Positions 12,174 through 20,670 of a stretch of DNA of 64,000 nucleotides are shown piece by piece (the stretch's first letter is position 1; each line of letters begins with the position of its first letter). The stretch is from Faecalibacterium sp. I3-3-89 (lineage in GTDB: Bacteria > Bacillota > Clostridia > Oscillospirales > Ruminococcaceae). A program made the translations under genes and the position numbers. The stretch lies in contig NZ_CP094468.1 in the NCBI RefSeq assembly GCF_023347275.1, positions 1 to 64,000 on the forward strand, given 5' to 3'. The notes under the pieces were generated by a model. It was not told the origin of the DNA. It searched no databases and worked only from the letters and a program-made list of their open reading frames with translations.

Positions 12174-12845
12174 TCATTCAAAATAATCGCCGTATTCCTC
12201 TGTGAGCTTACTGCCCAGACGGCGGATGCCGCCGTAGAGATGGCGCTCCACCAGCGGTTCGAAGGCCGCAAGGTCGCACCGCTCAATGGCGTCGATGAGG
12301 TTATGGTGGTCGGCCACCACCTCGGCCAGACCGCCGGTGGTCAGGGTATCCAGCATCCGGAAGCGGCTGTAGTCGGCGTGGGCGTTCTGCAAGGTGCGCC
12401 AGAGGTACATCTTCCCCATGGCGGAGAACCACGTCTCGTGGAGGCGGGTGTCGGCCTCGTAGAGGCGGTTGAAGTCCAGCGTCTCGGCCTTGGCCAGCTC
12501 GTCGTAGGCGGCGGCGCGCTGACGGATGAGGGCACGGTGCTCGGGGGTGCAGTGGGGCGCAAAGTCCCGCAGCACCCGGGCCTCCACCGCGATGCGCTCG
12601 TAGATCAGCTCATCCACGATGTCCCGGTTCAGCCGGGTGACAGTGGTGCCCTTGTAGGGCACGATCTTCACAAGGCCGTTTTCCTGCAGGCGCTGCAGCA
12701 CCACCCGGATGAGGGAGCGGGGCGCGCCGAAGCGGGTGCAGAGCGGGTTTTCGCTCAGAGAGCAGCCGGGCCGCAGGGTCAGGTCGATGATCTCCCGCTC
12801 GAGGACGGCGTATATTTCCGAATCCGTTTTAAACTGCTGTTCCAT
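12174..12845 (-). CDS. GntR-family transcriptional regulator (FadR/FCD type)
   Basis: 223-residue regulator with an N-terminal winged helix (SLSENPLCTRFGAPRSLIRVVLQRLQENGLVKIVPYKGTTV, about residues 28-70) and an all-helical FCD ligand domain with histidines typical of a metal or carboxylate site (HETWFSAMGK, HHNLIDAI, ERHLYGG). Such proteins repress catabolic or transport genes in response to small acids; the target cannot be told from sequence. It is the last gene of a leftward operon and overlaps the pseudouridine synthase gene by 17 bases. Confidence 0.87.
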   Translation of the reverse strand: MEQQFKTDSEIYAVLEREIIDLTLRPGCSLSENPLCTRFGAPRSLIRVVLQRLQENGLVKIVPYKGTTVTRLNRDIVDELIYERIAVEARVLRDFAPHCTPEHRALIRQRAAAYDELAKAETLDFNRLYEADTRLHETWFSAMGKMYLWRTLQNAHADYSRFRMLDTLTTGGLAEVVADHHNLIDAIERCDLAAFEPLVERHLYGGIRRLGSKLTEEYGDYFE

Positions 12846-13554
12846 TGTCGTTTTCCTGTCTGATGCCCCAAGCGGGCCATGTCCCGGGCACGGGGAGGCG
12901 GAAGTCCATCGCCTTGCCGGTGCCGGGGTGGATGAAGCGGAGGCGGGCGCTCTGGAGCGCGATGTCTCCCTTGACGCGGCTCCCGTATTTGCCGTCGCCC
13001 CAGAGCGGGTGGCGGCGGGAGGCGAACTGCACCCGGATCTGATGGGTGCGGCCGGTGTGGAGGGTGATGTCCGCGAGGCTGGCGCTGCCGTCCGGGGCAG
13101 ACGCCGCAAGGCGGTATTCCAGCACGGCCTCCTTCACGCCCTTGCGGGGGCGGCTGACCGGGAAGACCCGGCCCCTCCGGCTGTCCTTGAATAAGTAGTC
13201 GTGCAGGACGCCTTCTGAGGGGAGCGTTTCGTCCGGCCCGCCCGCGATGAGGGCGCGGTACTCCTTCCGGAAGGGCGGTGCGTCCGGCGCATCGGCGGCG
13301 GGCTCGGCCCGGCCATCCTGCACGGCATAGTACTGCTGGCTCTGGGCCACCTGCCGGCTGAGGGCGGCAGCGGCCTGCGGGGTCTTGGCATAGACCATCA
13401 GCCCGGACACGCCGGTGTCCAGCCGGTGGATGACGCCCACATAGGCGTCGGGCCTGCCCCAGTGCTTCCGCAGGGCAGCGGGGACGCCCTCCTCGCTGGA
13501 AAGACCGGCGGGCTTGTCCAGCACCACGAGGGCTGCATCTTCGTAAAGGATCAC
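12829..13554 (-). CDS. RluA-family pseudouridine synthase
   Basis: Converts uridine to pseudouridine in rRNA or tRNA. The 241-residue protein contains the catalytic motif VIHRLDTGVSGLMVYAKT near residue 45 and the late motifs LHTGRTHQIRVQFASRRHPLWGD. It lacks an N-terminal S4 domain, so it resembles the shorter RluA-type enzymes. The start is GTG at 13554, overlapping the nudix stop in a GTGA coupling signal; upstream frame extension has no homology. The RNA target is not predictable here. Confidence 0.88.
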   Translation of the reverse strand: MILYEDAALVVLDKPAGLSSEEGVPAALRKHWGRPDAYVGVIHRLDTGVSGLMVYAKTPQAAAALSRQVAQSQQYYAVQDGRAEPAADAPDAPPFRKEYRALIAGGPDETLPSEGVLHDYLFKDSRRGRVFPVSRPRKGVKEAVLEYRLAASAPDGSASLADITLHTGRTHQIRVQFASRRHPLWGDGKYGSRVKGDIALQSARLRFIHPGTGKAMDFRLPVPGTWPAWGIRQENDNGTAV

Positions 13555-14102
13555 AGCTTGCCCTCGTCCACCAGCGCCTTGAGCTTGAGCACCCCCGCGA
13601 TGGTCTTGCCGTCCTTGATCTCGTTGCGCATGACCATCTCGTAGGCCTTTGCCAGCGGGATGCGGTCGGGCGTCAGGAACTCGTCGTCGTCCAGATGCAT
13701 CTGGGTCTTGTGCAGCCCGGTGGCCGCCCACATATAAATGACCTCGGTGTCATAGCCCACGGTGGGGTAGAACTCGCCCAGCGGGGTGTAGTGGTCGGCG
13801 GTCAGGCCGCACTCCTCGCCCAGCTCCCGCTTGGCGGCCTCGAAGGGGTCTTCGCCCTTTTCCAGCTTGCCGGCGGGCAGCTCCCACAGCTCCTGCTGCA
13901 TGGCATAGCGGAACTGGCGCACCATGCAGAGGGTGCCGTCCTCAAAATAGGGCACGATGCAGGCCCCGCCGTGGTGGTGGACGACCTCCCGCTGGGCAGT
14001 CTCGCCGTTTTCCAGCAGGGCAGTGTCCTTGGTCAGCGTGACCACCCGGCCCTCAAAGAGCACTTCGCTCGTGAGCGTCTTTTCGAAATGTGCAGCATCC
14101 AT
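13551..14102 (-). CDS. Nudix hydrolase, ADP-ribose pyrophosphatase type
   Basis: Contains a complete Nudix box GKLEKGEDPFEAAKRELGEECGL around residues 75-97, with the proline-containing ELPAGKLE lead-in typical of ADP-ribose pyrophosphatases. Such enzymes hydrolyse ADP-ribose to AMP and ribose 5-phosphate. ATG 14102 is chosen; a TTG at 14135 would add 11 residues. First gene of a three-gene leftward operon with overlapping junctions. Confidence 0.9.
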   Translation of the reverse strand: MDAAHFEKTLTSEVLFEGRVVTLTKDTALLENGETAQREVVHHHGGACIVPYFEDGTLCMVRQFRYAMQQELWELPAGKLEKGEDPFEAAKRELGEECGLTADHYTPLGEFYPTVGYDTEVIYMWAATGLHKTQMHLDDDEFLTPDRIPLAKAYEMVMRNEIKDGKTIAGVLKLKALVDEGKL

Positions 14103-14156
14103 CGTTTTTTGTGCCTGTCCTTCCCTGCGCTCCAAGGCGCATTTTCCTATGGATAA

Positions 14157-14186
14157 AGTTTACGGCAGAAGCTGTACAAATGTCAA
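14157..14186 (-). promoter_or_regulatory. Promoter of the nudix operon
   Basis: On the minus strand TTGACA (14181-14186) is followed after 18 bases by TAAACT (14157-14162), about 55 bases before the nudix start. The remainder of the 14103-14570 gap holds the nifJ promoter and a repeated leader. Confidence 0.65.
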
Positions 14187-14332
14187 TTATAAATTTAGGA
14201 TTTTGTAAGAAAAACCTCATCATCACTGGATTTTAGGCAATAAAAGCCTCTTGGATGCAGGCAGAGACACATCTGTAAAAAAGCGCTAAAAAATTTCGTG
14301 AATTTTTGTTGTGTTTTGCCAGTGGGTTTGCG

Positions 14333-14361
14333 TTGCCTTTGCCAGCGGAATTTGCTATTAT
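14333..14361 (+). promoter_or_regulatory. Promoter of nifJ
   Basis: TTGCCT (14333-14338), 17-base spacer, TATTAT (14356-14361). This predicts a transcript starting near 14368 and a 5' leader of about 200 bases. Confidence 0.65.
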
Positions 14362-14384
14362 ATTAGATGAGCAATAGTGCCTTC

Positions 14385-14517
14385 ATGGGGTTCTCCGGCC
14401 CCGGGCAGGGCTATTGCCCTCGATGGGTCTGTGCCTTTGCGGAGTTCTCCGGCTCCGGCAGCGCGCAGCATCCGTCAGTTGAGCAATGCGTTTTCAAGGA
14501 GTTCTCCGGCTCCGGCC
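14385..14517 (+). repeat. Direct repeats in the nifJ leader
   Basis: TTCTCCGGCYCCGG occurs three times, starting at 14391, 14445 and 14502 (spacings 54 and 57). The first and last copies are preceded by TGAGCAAT at about 14368 and 14480. The repeats lie between the nifJ promoter and its ribosome site. Confidence 0.7.
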
Positions 14518-14570
14518 AAAGACGTTTGCCCCGCGCAGAAGGTACCAAAATTCTGAATGGAGGAAGAAAA

Positions 14571-17500
14571 ATGCCTAGAGCAAAGCAAACCATGGATGGC
14601 AATACCGCTGCCGCTCATGTAGCATATGCCTACACGGACGTGGCTGCTATCTACCCCATTACCCCCTCTTCTCCGATGGCTGACTCTGTGGACCAGTGGT
14701 CCGCTGCTGGCCAGAAGAACATCTTCGGCAACCAGGTCAAGGTCGTCGAGATGGAGTCTGAGGCAGGCGCTGCAGGCGCTGTGCACGGCTCTCTGGGTGC
14801 AGGTGCTGTTACCACCACCTTCACCGCTTCTCAGGGCCTGCTGCTGATGATCCCCAATATGTACAAGATCGCTGCTGAGCAGCTGCCCTGCGTGTTCGAT
14901 GTTTCTGCACGTACCGTTGCTACCCAGTCCCTGAACATCTTCGGTGATCACAGCGACGTTATGGCATGCCGCCAGACCGGCTTCGCAATGCTGGTCGAGA
15001 GCAGCGTGCAGGAAGTCATGGATCTGTCCCCTGTTGCCCATCTGGCAGCCATCGAGGGCAAGGTCCCCTTCCTGAACTTCTTCGACGGCTTCCGTACTTC
15101 TCACGAGTACCAGAAGATCGAGAAGTGGGATTACGCCGACCTGAAGGAAATGTGCAACATGGAGGCTGTCGAGGAGTTCCGTGCCAAGGCTCTGAACCCC
15201 GAGCACCCCAAGATGCGCGGCTCCCACGAGAACGGCGACGTGTTCTTCCAGCATCGTGAGGCCTGCAACTCTGTCTACGACGCACTGCCCGCAGTCGTCG
15301 AGAAGTACATGGCCAAGATCAACGAGAAGCTGGGCACCAACTACGACCTGTTCAACTACTACGGCGCACCCGATGCCGATCGCGTCATGATCGCTATGGG
15401 CTCTGTCTGCGACGTCGCTGACGAGGTCATCGATTACCTGAACGCTAAGGGCGAGAAGGTCGGTATCGTCAAGGTCCGCCTGTATCGTCCTTGGGTGTCC
15501 TCCGCTCTGCTGAAGGTCCTGCCCAAGACCGCCAAGAAGGTGGCTGTGCTGGACCGCACCAAGGAGCCCGGCTCTCTGGGCGAGCCCCTGTATCTGGATG
15601 TCGCAGCTACCCTGCGTGAGGCTGGCATGAACGATGTCATCCTGACCGGCGGCCGCTACGGTCTGGGCAGCAAGGACACTCCCCCGTCCTCCATCTTCGC
15701 TCTGTTCAAGGAGCTGGAGAAGGATCAGCCGAAGGAGCGCTTCACCCTCGGCATCACCGATGATGTCACCGGCCTGTCTCTGCCTGAGGTCAAGCCCGCT
15801 CCCATCACCGCAGCTGCTGGCACCAAGGAGTGCAAGTTCTGGGGTCTGGGCGGCGACGGTACCGTCGGTGCAAACAAGAACTCCGTCAAGATCATCGGCG
15901 ACCATACCGACAAGTATGTTCAGGCATACTTCCAGTATGACTCCAAGAAGACCGGCGGCGTGACCATCAGCCATCTGCGTTTCGGCGACAAGCCCATCCG
16001 CAGCCCCTACTACATCAATCAGGCTGACTTCGTGGCCTGCCACAACCCCGCTTACATCCACATGGGCATGAAGATGGTCCAGGATGTCAAGCCCGGCGGC
16101 GTGTTCATGATCAACTGCCAGTGGAACGATGAGGAGCTGGGCCATCACCTGAACGCTGAGGCCAAGAAGTACATCGCTGACAACAACATCCAGCTGTACA
16201 CCATCAACGCAATCGATAAGGCAATCGAGATCGGTATGGGAAAGCGCACCAATACCATCCTGCAGTCCGCTTTCTTCAAGCTGGCTGACGTTATGCCCAT
16301 CGATGACGCCATCAACTTCATGAAGCAGGCAGCTCAGAAGAGCTACGGCAAGAAGGGTCAGGACGTCGTTGAGATGAACTGGAAGGCCATCGATGCCGGT
16401 GTTGACGCCATCCACAAGGTTGACGTTCCCGCTTCTTGGTCCAACCCCGAGGCCGATCCCGCTCCGAAGGAGCTGGCTGGCCGTCCGGAGCTGGTCAAGC
16501 AGATCCGCGACGTCATGGAGCCCATCGCTCGTATGGACGGCGACAGCCTGCCCGTCTCTGCCTTCGTTGCTAACGCAAACGGCGAGTGGGAGCAGGGTGC
16601 TTCCGCTTACGAGAAGCGCGGCACCGCTGTGAACGTCCCCGAGTGGGATGCTTCCAAGTGTGTTGGCTGCAACCAGTGCGCATTCGTGTGCTCTCACGCA
16701 ACCATCCGTCCCTTCCAGCTGACCGCTGACGAGCTGGCAGCAGCTCCCGCACAGACCAAGAGCCGCGACAACAAGCCCGCAAACGAGTACAAGTTTGTCA
16801 TGGCTGTGTCTCCTCTGGACTGCATGGGCTGCGGCGAGTGTGTCACCGTCTGCCCCACCAAGGCTATCCAGATGGTTCCTCAGGAGTCTCAGGCCGACCA
16901 GCAGGCAGTCTTCGACTACTGCGTCGCCAACATCTCCAAGAAGCCCTCTAAGTTCGCAGACGACACCGTCATCGGCTCTCAGTTCAACCAGCCGCTGCTG
17001 GAGTTCTCTGGCTCCTGCGCAGGCTGTGCTGAGACCTCTTACGCACGTCTGATCACCCAGCTGTTCGGCGAGAAGATGTACATCTCCAACGCCACCGGCT
17101 GCTCCTCTATCTGGGGCGGTACTGCTTCCATCTCTCCGTACACTGTCAACAAGGACAGCGGCCACGGTCCTGCATGGTGCAACTCCCTGTTCGAGGATAA
17201 CGCAGAGCACGGTCTGGGCCTGTATCTGGGCCAGAAGACCGTCCGTGAGAACCTGATCAAGCGCATCGCTGAGGTCGCTGGTTCTGACAAGGCTTCTGCT
17301 GAGCTGAAGGCTGCTTTTGACGAGTTCATGGCAACCAAGAACAACACCAAGGCAAACGATGCCCCCGCTAAGGCTCTGATCGCTGAGCTGGAGAAGGCTG
17401 CTGCCGCTGGCTGCACCGAGTCCGCTGAGATCCTGAAGAGCAAGGAGTTCATCGCCAAGAAGTCCGTCTGGATCTTCGGTGGTGACGGCTGGGCATACGA

Positions 17501-18116
17501 CATCGGCTTCGGCGGTCTGGATCACGTTCTGGCCTCCGGCGAGGATGTCAATGTCATGGTCTTCGATACTGAGATGTACTCCAACACCGGCGGACAGGCT
17601 TCCAAGGCTTCCAACATTGGTGAGGTCTGCCAGTTCGCTGCTGCTGGTAAGGAGATCAGCAAGAAGAGCCTGTCCGAGATCGCTATGACCTACGGCTACA
17701 TCTATGTCGCTCAGATCGCTCTGGGCGCCAACATGAACCAGGCTGTCAAGGCGATCGCTGAGGCTGAGGCTTACCCCGGCCCCTCTCTGATCATCGGCTA
17801 CGCTCCCTGCGAGCTGCACGGTGTTAAGGGCGGCATGACCAACTGCCAGAACGAGATGAAGAAGGCAGTTGAGGCTGGTTATTGGAACCTGTTCACCTTC
17901 AATCCGGCCAACAAGGCTCAGGGCAAGAACCCCTTCACCCTGACCTCCAAGGCTGTGGATGGCGAGAAGTATCAGGCCCTGCTGGCAAACGAGACCCGTT
18001 ACAGCCGCCTGACCCGCGCCTTCCCGGAGCGTGCAAAGCAGCTCTTCGCTCGCAACGAGCAGGTCGCAAACGACCGTTACGAGCATCTGAGCCGTCTGGT
18101 CGAGCTGTACAAGTAA
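14571..18116 (+). CDS. nifJ: Pyruvate:ferredoxin (flavodoxin) oxidoreductase
   Basis: Oxidises pyruvate to acetyl-CoA and CO2, passing electrons to ferredoxin; central to anaerobic glycolysis. The 1181-residue single chain contains the N-terminal YPITPSSPMAD motif, two [4Fe-4S] motifs CVGCNQCAFVCSH and CMGCGECVTVCPT near residues 698-765, a further cysteine pair in GSCAGCAETSY, and the thiamine-diphosphate motifs GGDGWAYDIG and YSNTGGQASKAS. ATG 14571 follows GGAGGA at 14559-14564; the extra frame upstream is leader sequence. Its codon usage is markedly richer in GCT, CTG and TCT than neighbours, as expected of a very highly expressed gene. The ferredoxin at 31990-32160 is a plausible electron acceptor. 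Confidence 0.97.
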   Translation: MPRAKQTMDGNTAAAHVAYAYTDVAAIYPITPSSPMADSVDQWSAAGQKNIFGNQVKVVEMESEAGAAGAVHGSLGAGAVTTTFTASQGLLLMIPNMYKIAAEQLPCVFDVSARTVATQSLNIFGDHSDVMACRQTGFAMLVESSVQEVMDLSPVAHLAAIEGKVPFLNFFDGFRTSHEYQKIEKWDYADLKEMCNMEAVEEFRAKALNPEHPKMRGSHENGDVFFQHREACNSVYDALPAVVEKYMAKINEKLGTNYDLFNYYGAPDADRVMIAMGSVCDVADEVIDYLNAKGEKVGIVKVRLYRPWVSSALLKVLPKTAKKVAVLDRTKEPGSLGEPLYLDVAATLREAGMNDVILTGGRYGLGSKDTPPSSIFALFKELEKDQPKERFTLGITDDVTGLSLPEVKPAPITAAAGTKECKFWGLGGDGTVGANKNSVKIIGDHTDKYVQAYFQYDSKKTGGVTISHLRFGDKPIRSPYYINQADFVACHNPAYIHMGMKMVQDVKPGGVFMINCQWNDEELGHHLNAEAKKYIADNNIQLYTINAIDKAIEIGMGKRTNTILQSAFFKLADVMPIDDAINFMKQAAQKSYGKKGQDVVEMNWKAIDAGVDAIHKVDVPASWSNPEADPAPKELAGRPELVKQIRDVMEPIARMDGDSLPVSAFVANANGEWEQGASAYEKRGTAVNVPEWDASKCVGCNQCAFVCSHATIRPFQLTADELAAAPAQTKSRDNKPANEYKFVMAVSPLDCMGCGECVTVCPTKAIQMVPQESQADQQAVFDYCVANISKKPSKFADDTVIGSQFNQPLLEFSGSCAGCAETSYARLITQLFGEKMYISNATGCSSIWGGTASISPYTVNKDSGHGPAWCNSLFEDNAEHGLGLYLGQKTVRENLIKRIAEVAGSDKASAELKAAFDEFMATKNNTKANDAPAKALIAELEKAAAAGCTESAEILKSKEFIAKKSVWIFGGDGWAYDIGFGGLDHVLASGEDVNVMVFDTEMYSNTGGQASKASNIGEVCQFAAAGKEISKKSLSEIAMTYGYIYVAQIALGANMNQAVKAIAEAEAYPGPSLIIGYAPCELHGVKGGMTNCQNEMKKAVEAGYWNLFTFNPANKAQGKNPFTLTSKAVDGEKYQALLANETRYSRLTRAFPERAKQLFARNEQVANDRYEHLSRLVELYK

Positions 18117-18133
18117 ACCAAAGTTCTTTTCCC

Positions 18134-18480
18134 TCTGGCCGGAACCTGCCGCAGCGGCACCTTAGTCCCGAAAGGGCGGCTGCTCCGTGCTGGCGATTAC
18201 TGCGCAACGCAGCAGTACGAAACTGTGGCCCCGGCCAGAGCAAAGACGCGGCTTACGCCTACACAAAGACCAAAGCTTTGTGCCCCAAACTGATTTCGAC
18301 TCTCTGCCTGCTCCCGGACGCGTCGGGGCGGGCAGAGTCTGAAATACCAAAGCGCCCGCGAGGGTCCTTGAAAGCATACTTCGCGTGTGTCAGGAGCATA
18401 AGGTCTGCTCGCAGATACCTTGCTCCGCCTGCTGCATAAGACCTGCTTTGCAGGGATCTTGCCGCAGCCAAAAACGAGAT
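18134..18480 (+). other. Structured non-coding region downstream of nifJ
   Basis: No gene is convincing between the nifJ stop and the terminator at 18491. The region is dense in inverted repeats: CTCTGGCCGG at 18134 pairs with CCGGCCAGAG at 18231-18240 around internal hairpins (CTGCCGC-AGCGGCA type, and CTGCG-CAA-CGCAG); a second long hairpin, AGACTCTGCC type, lies near 18298-18342. It may be a long structured 3' untranslated region or a separate RNA. Confidence 0.45.
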
Positions 18481-18490
18481 CCGTTTTTAG

Positions 18491-18531
18491 CGCCCCGCTC
18501 ACTGGAAACAGTGTCCGGGGCGTATTTTTTA
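18491..18531 (+). terminator. Strong terminator ending the nifJ region
   Basis: CGCCCCG-CT-CACTG, loop GAAA, CAGTG-TC-CGGGGCG followed by TATTTTTT. Confidence 0.88.
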
Positions 18532-18591
18532 TGCCTTTCGATTTTTACACTTTCTTCATAGGTTTTTCATGAAATCCAGCCGAAAAGCTGT

Positions 18592-18726
18592 TATACTACA
18601 GCCATGAGGATTCGGGGCCGCAACCGATTCCTTGTACATGATTCCTCCTCACACCAAAGCAATATCCGAACACAGCGCCCTTTCCGGTGAAGCCGCAAGC
18701 ACCGGGGAGGGCGCTGTGTGTTTTTG
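18592..18726 (+). ncRNA. Candidate small RNA, copy 1 (upstream of mgtE)
   Basis: A -10-like TATACT lies at 18592-18597, with an expected transcript start near 18604. The transcript would hold a hairpin topped by GGGGCCGCAACC (from 18614), an exposed pyrimidine stretch ATTCCTCCTCACACC (18641-18655) and a strong terminator (ACACAGCGCCC at 18670, GGGCGCTGTGT at 18709, then TTTTTGT). A 29-base block (18636-18664) is identical to a block in reverse orientation at 20785-20813. The CCTCCTC stretch is complementary to Shine-Dalgarno sequences, as in C-rich-loop regulatory RNAs of Gram-positive bacteria. A short peptide reading (MIPPHTKAI) is also shared but lacks a ribosome site. Confidence 0.6.
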
Positions 18727-18761
18727 TACGGCAATATTCCGGAAATGGAACGCTTACAGGG

Positions 18762-18790
18762 TTGACCGGGCATTTTTAAGGAGATATAAT
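18762..18790 (+). promoter_or_regulatory. mgtE: Promoter of mgtE
   Basis: TTGACC (18762-18767), 17-base spacer, TATAAT (18785-18790), a near-consensus sigma-A promoter. The predicted start near 18797 gives a leader of about 290 bases before the mgtE start. Confidence 0.85.
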
Positions 18791-18796
18791 AAGCCT

Positions 18797-19089
18797 GTAA
18801 GGCTAAGAAACTTAGTATTTTGAACTTGTGGAGGTGAACGCAGGACAATGGACCCGGATCATAGTCGAAGACGATGGAATGATGCGGCCGGAACGACCGC
18901 GAAAGGTGCTGCGTTCGCCTTTTTTGTACGCTGAACAGCGGGGTGTCTGCTGTCCGGCTGCCGTACAAAAGGGGCGCAGCTCTGCGCGTGCAGACGGGGC
19001 GTGTGCGGCCCTGAGGCTGCGGTGCAGGAGCGGCGCTTTTGCGTTGATGCGGCTGTGTCCTCCTGAGACAGGAAAGAGGAGGAACACGA
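18797..19089 (+). promoter_or_regulatory. Structured regulatory leader of mgtE
   Basis: GGTGAACGCAG (18833-18843) pairs with CTGCGTTCGCC (about 18908-18918) and is followed by TTTTTTG, so the stem is both the base of a branched structure and a terminator. Inside are ATCAT/ATGAT and GCGG/CCGC hairpins. A second part has TGTACG/CGTACA, and just before mgtE TCCTCCT (19058-19064) pairs with AGGAGGA (19077-19083), hiding the ribosome site. A short ORF begins at 18848 within it. It does not match the M-box consensus I know. The likely signal is Mg2+, by analogy with other mgtE leaders. Confidence 0.6.
18848..18934 (+). CDS. Possible leader peptide of mgtE
   Basis: ATG 18848 opens a 28-codon frame, MDPDHSRRRWNDAAGTTAKG and a hydrophobic end, running through the terminator stem. 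GGAGG at 18830-18834 is 13 bases upstream, a loose spacing. The start MDPD followed by Arg-rich residues recalls the enterobacterial MgtL peptide (MEPDP then RRR), whose acidic/proline codons destabilise ribosomes at low Mg2+. The resemblance may be chance; conservation is needed. Confidence 0.35.
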   Translation: MDPDHSRRRWNDAAGTTAKGAAFAFFVR

Positions 19090-20664
19090 ATGGAAGAAAA
19101 AAAGAACAACCCCGAGCGCGAAGTGGACGAAGCCCTTCCGGTGCAGGAGCTGCCTGCCGATATTCCCGCCGAGGTGCGCCAGAAATTGGCCGAAGACCTG
19201 AACGAGCAGGCCACCGAAGACCTCAGGCAGGACGTCCGTGAGGCCGAAAAAGAGGAGGCCAACGACGAAGAGGTCAAGGCCAACCCTGAGATGCTCACCA
19301 AAAGCCGTCTGCTCAAGCTGCTCATCAAGAAGCAGTACGTCAAGCTGCGCGAAGTGACCGAGGAAGAGCAGCCCGCCGACTTGGCCGAGCTGCTGGAAGA
19401 GCTGGACGAGAACAACCGCCTCGTGGTGTTCCGTCTGCTGAAAAAGGATGTTGCGACCGAGGCGTTCGCCTATATGTCCGACGAGGCCCGCGACGACCTC
19501 GTGAATGCGTTTTCGGATGTCGAGCTGGTGAGCGCCATCGAGGAGATGAGCCTTGACGACGCCGCCGACCTGCTGGAGGATATGCCCGCCGGTGTGGTCA
19601 AGCGGGTCTTGGAAAAGTCGTCCCGCCAGACCCGTGAGAGCCTGAACAAGCTGCTGAACTATCCCGAAAGCTCTGCTGGCAGCCTGATGACCCCCGAATA
19701 TGTCCGTCTGCGGGAGGGGATGACCGTCAGCGATGCCTTTGCAGCCATCCGCAGACAGGGTGAGAACGCCGAGACCGTCTACACCTGCTATGTGGTGGAG
19801 CGCAACCGCCTGAAGGGCGTCGTGTCGGCCCGCAGCCTGCTGCTGGCGGACCCGTCCACCCCCATCACGGACATCATGGACGACAATGTCGTCGCCGTGA
19901 AGGTCACGGACGATCAGGAGTTCGTGGCCCGTGAGATGCAGCGCTACGACTTCACCGCCATGCCTGTTCTGGACAACGAGGGGATGTTCGTCGGTATCAT
20001 CACCATCGACGATGCCATCGACGTCCTGACCGACGAGAGCACCGAGGATATGCAGAAGATGGCGGCGATCCTGCCCGACGACGATGCCACCACCTACTTC
20101 GGCACCAGCGTCTGGACCCACGCCAAGCAGCGTATCCCATGGCTGCTCATCCTGATGCTCTCGGCCACCTTCACCGGCATGGTCACGACCCACTACGAGG
20201 AGGCTTTCGTCAGCCTGCCCCTGCTGGTCTCCTTCATGCCCATGCTGATGGACACCGCCGGCAACTGCGGCAACCAGATCAGCACCCTCATGGTGCGCGG
20301 CCTCGCGCTGGGCGAGGTGGAGCCCAGCGACTTCCTCCGCGTTCTGGGCAAGGAGCTGCGGGTCTCCGCCATCGTCGGCGCGGTGCTGGGCCTTGTCAAC
20401 GGCCTGCGCATCTACCTGATGTACACCTACCTCTACGCCGGGCAGTATCAGAACGTCATCGGCTATGCGGTGGTGGTCAGCGTGTCGCTGTTCTTCAGCG
20501 TCATCCTCGCAAAGCTGGTGGGTGGCATGCTGCCGCTGGCCGCCAAGAAGCTGGGCGCCGACCCGGCCATCATGGCGACCCCCTTCATCACCACCATCGT
20601 GGACGCCTGCAGCCTGATCCTCTATTTCCAGATCGCACAGGTCGTCTTCCGCAATATGATGTAA
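19090..20664 (+). CDS. mgtE: Magnesium transporter MgtE
   Basis: Mg2+ channel with cytosolic gating domains. The 524-residue protein has an acidic N-terminal extension (about 70 residues), the MgtE N domain with superhelical repeats (AELLEELDENNRLVVFRLL, DAADLLEDMPAGVVKRVL), two CBS domains (SAGSLMTPEYVRL and TDIMDDNVVAV), and a five-helix membrane domain with PWLLILMLSATFTG and PLLVSFMPMLMDTAGNCGNQ, whose Asp/Asn residues line the pore. ATG 19090 follows GAGGAGG. The N-terminal extension is longer than usual. Confidence 0.95.
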   Translation: MEEKKNNPEREVDEALPVQELPADIPAEVRQKLAEDLNEQATEDLRQDVREAEKEEANDEEVKANPEMLTKSRLLKLLIKKQYVKLREVTEEEQPADLAELLEELDENNRLVVFRLLKKDVATEAFAYMSDEARDDLVNAFSDVELVSAIEEMSLDDAADLLEDMPAGVVKRVLEKSSRQTRESLNKLLNYPESSAGSLMTPEYVRLREGMTVSDAFAAIRRQGENAETVYTCYVVERNRLKGVVSARSLLLADPSTPITDIMDDNVVAVKVTDDQEFVAREMQRYDFTAMPVLDNEGMFVGIITIDDAIDVLTDESTEDMQKMAAILPDDDATTYFGTSVWTHAKQRIPWLLILMLSATFTGMVTTHYEEAFVSLPLLVSFMPMLMDTAGNCGNQISTLMVRGLALGEVEPSDFLRVLGKELRVSAIVGAVLGLVNGLRIYLMYTYLYAGQYQNVIGYAVVVSVSLFFSVILAKLVGGMLPLAAKKLGADPAIMATPFITTIVDACSLILYFQIAQVVFRNMM

Positions 20665-20670
20665 CGATAC

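Noticed and set aside
12829-13731. 300-residue version of the pseudouridine synthase
   Set aside because: The extra N-terminus lies within the nudix gene in another frame and is unrelated; GTG 13554 gives the family start.
14475-18086. 1203-residue open frame opposite nifJ
   Set aside because: Same mirror effect; nifJ on the plus strand is unmistakable.
18632-18823. Shared peptide MIPPHTKAI in both small-RNA copies
   Set aside because: No ribosome site, and downstream residues diverge at once; identity is better explained by a conserved RNA segment.
18797-19089. M-box riboswitch before mgtE
   Set aside because: The expected conserved M-box segments are not present, although the leader is clearly structured.
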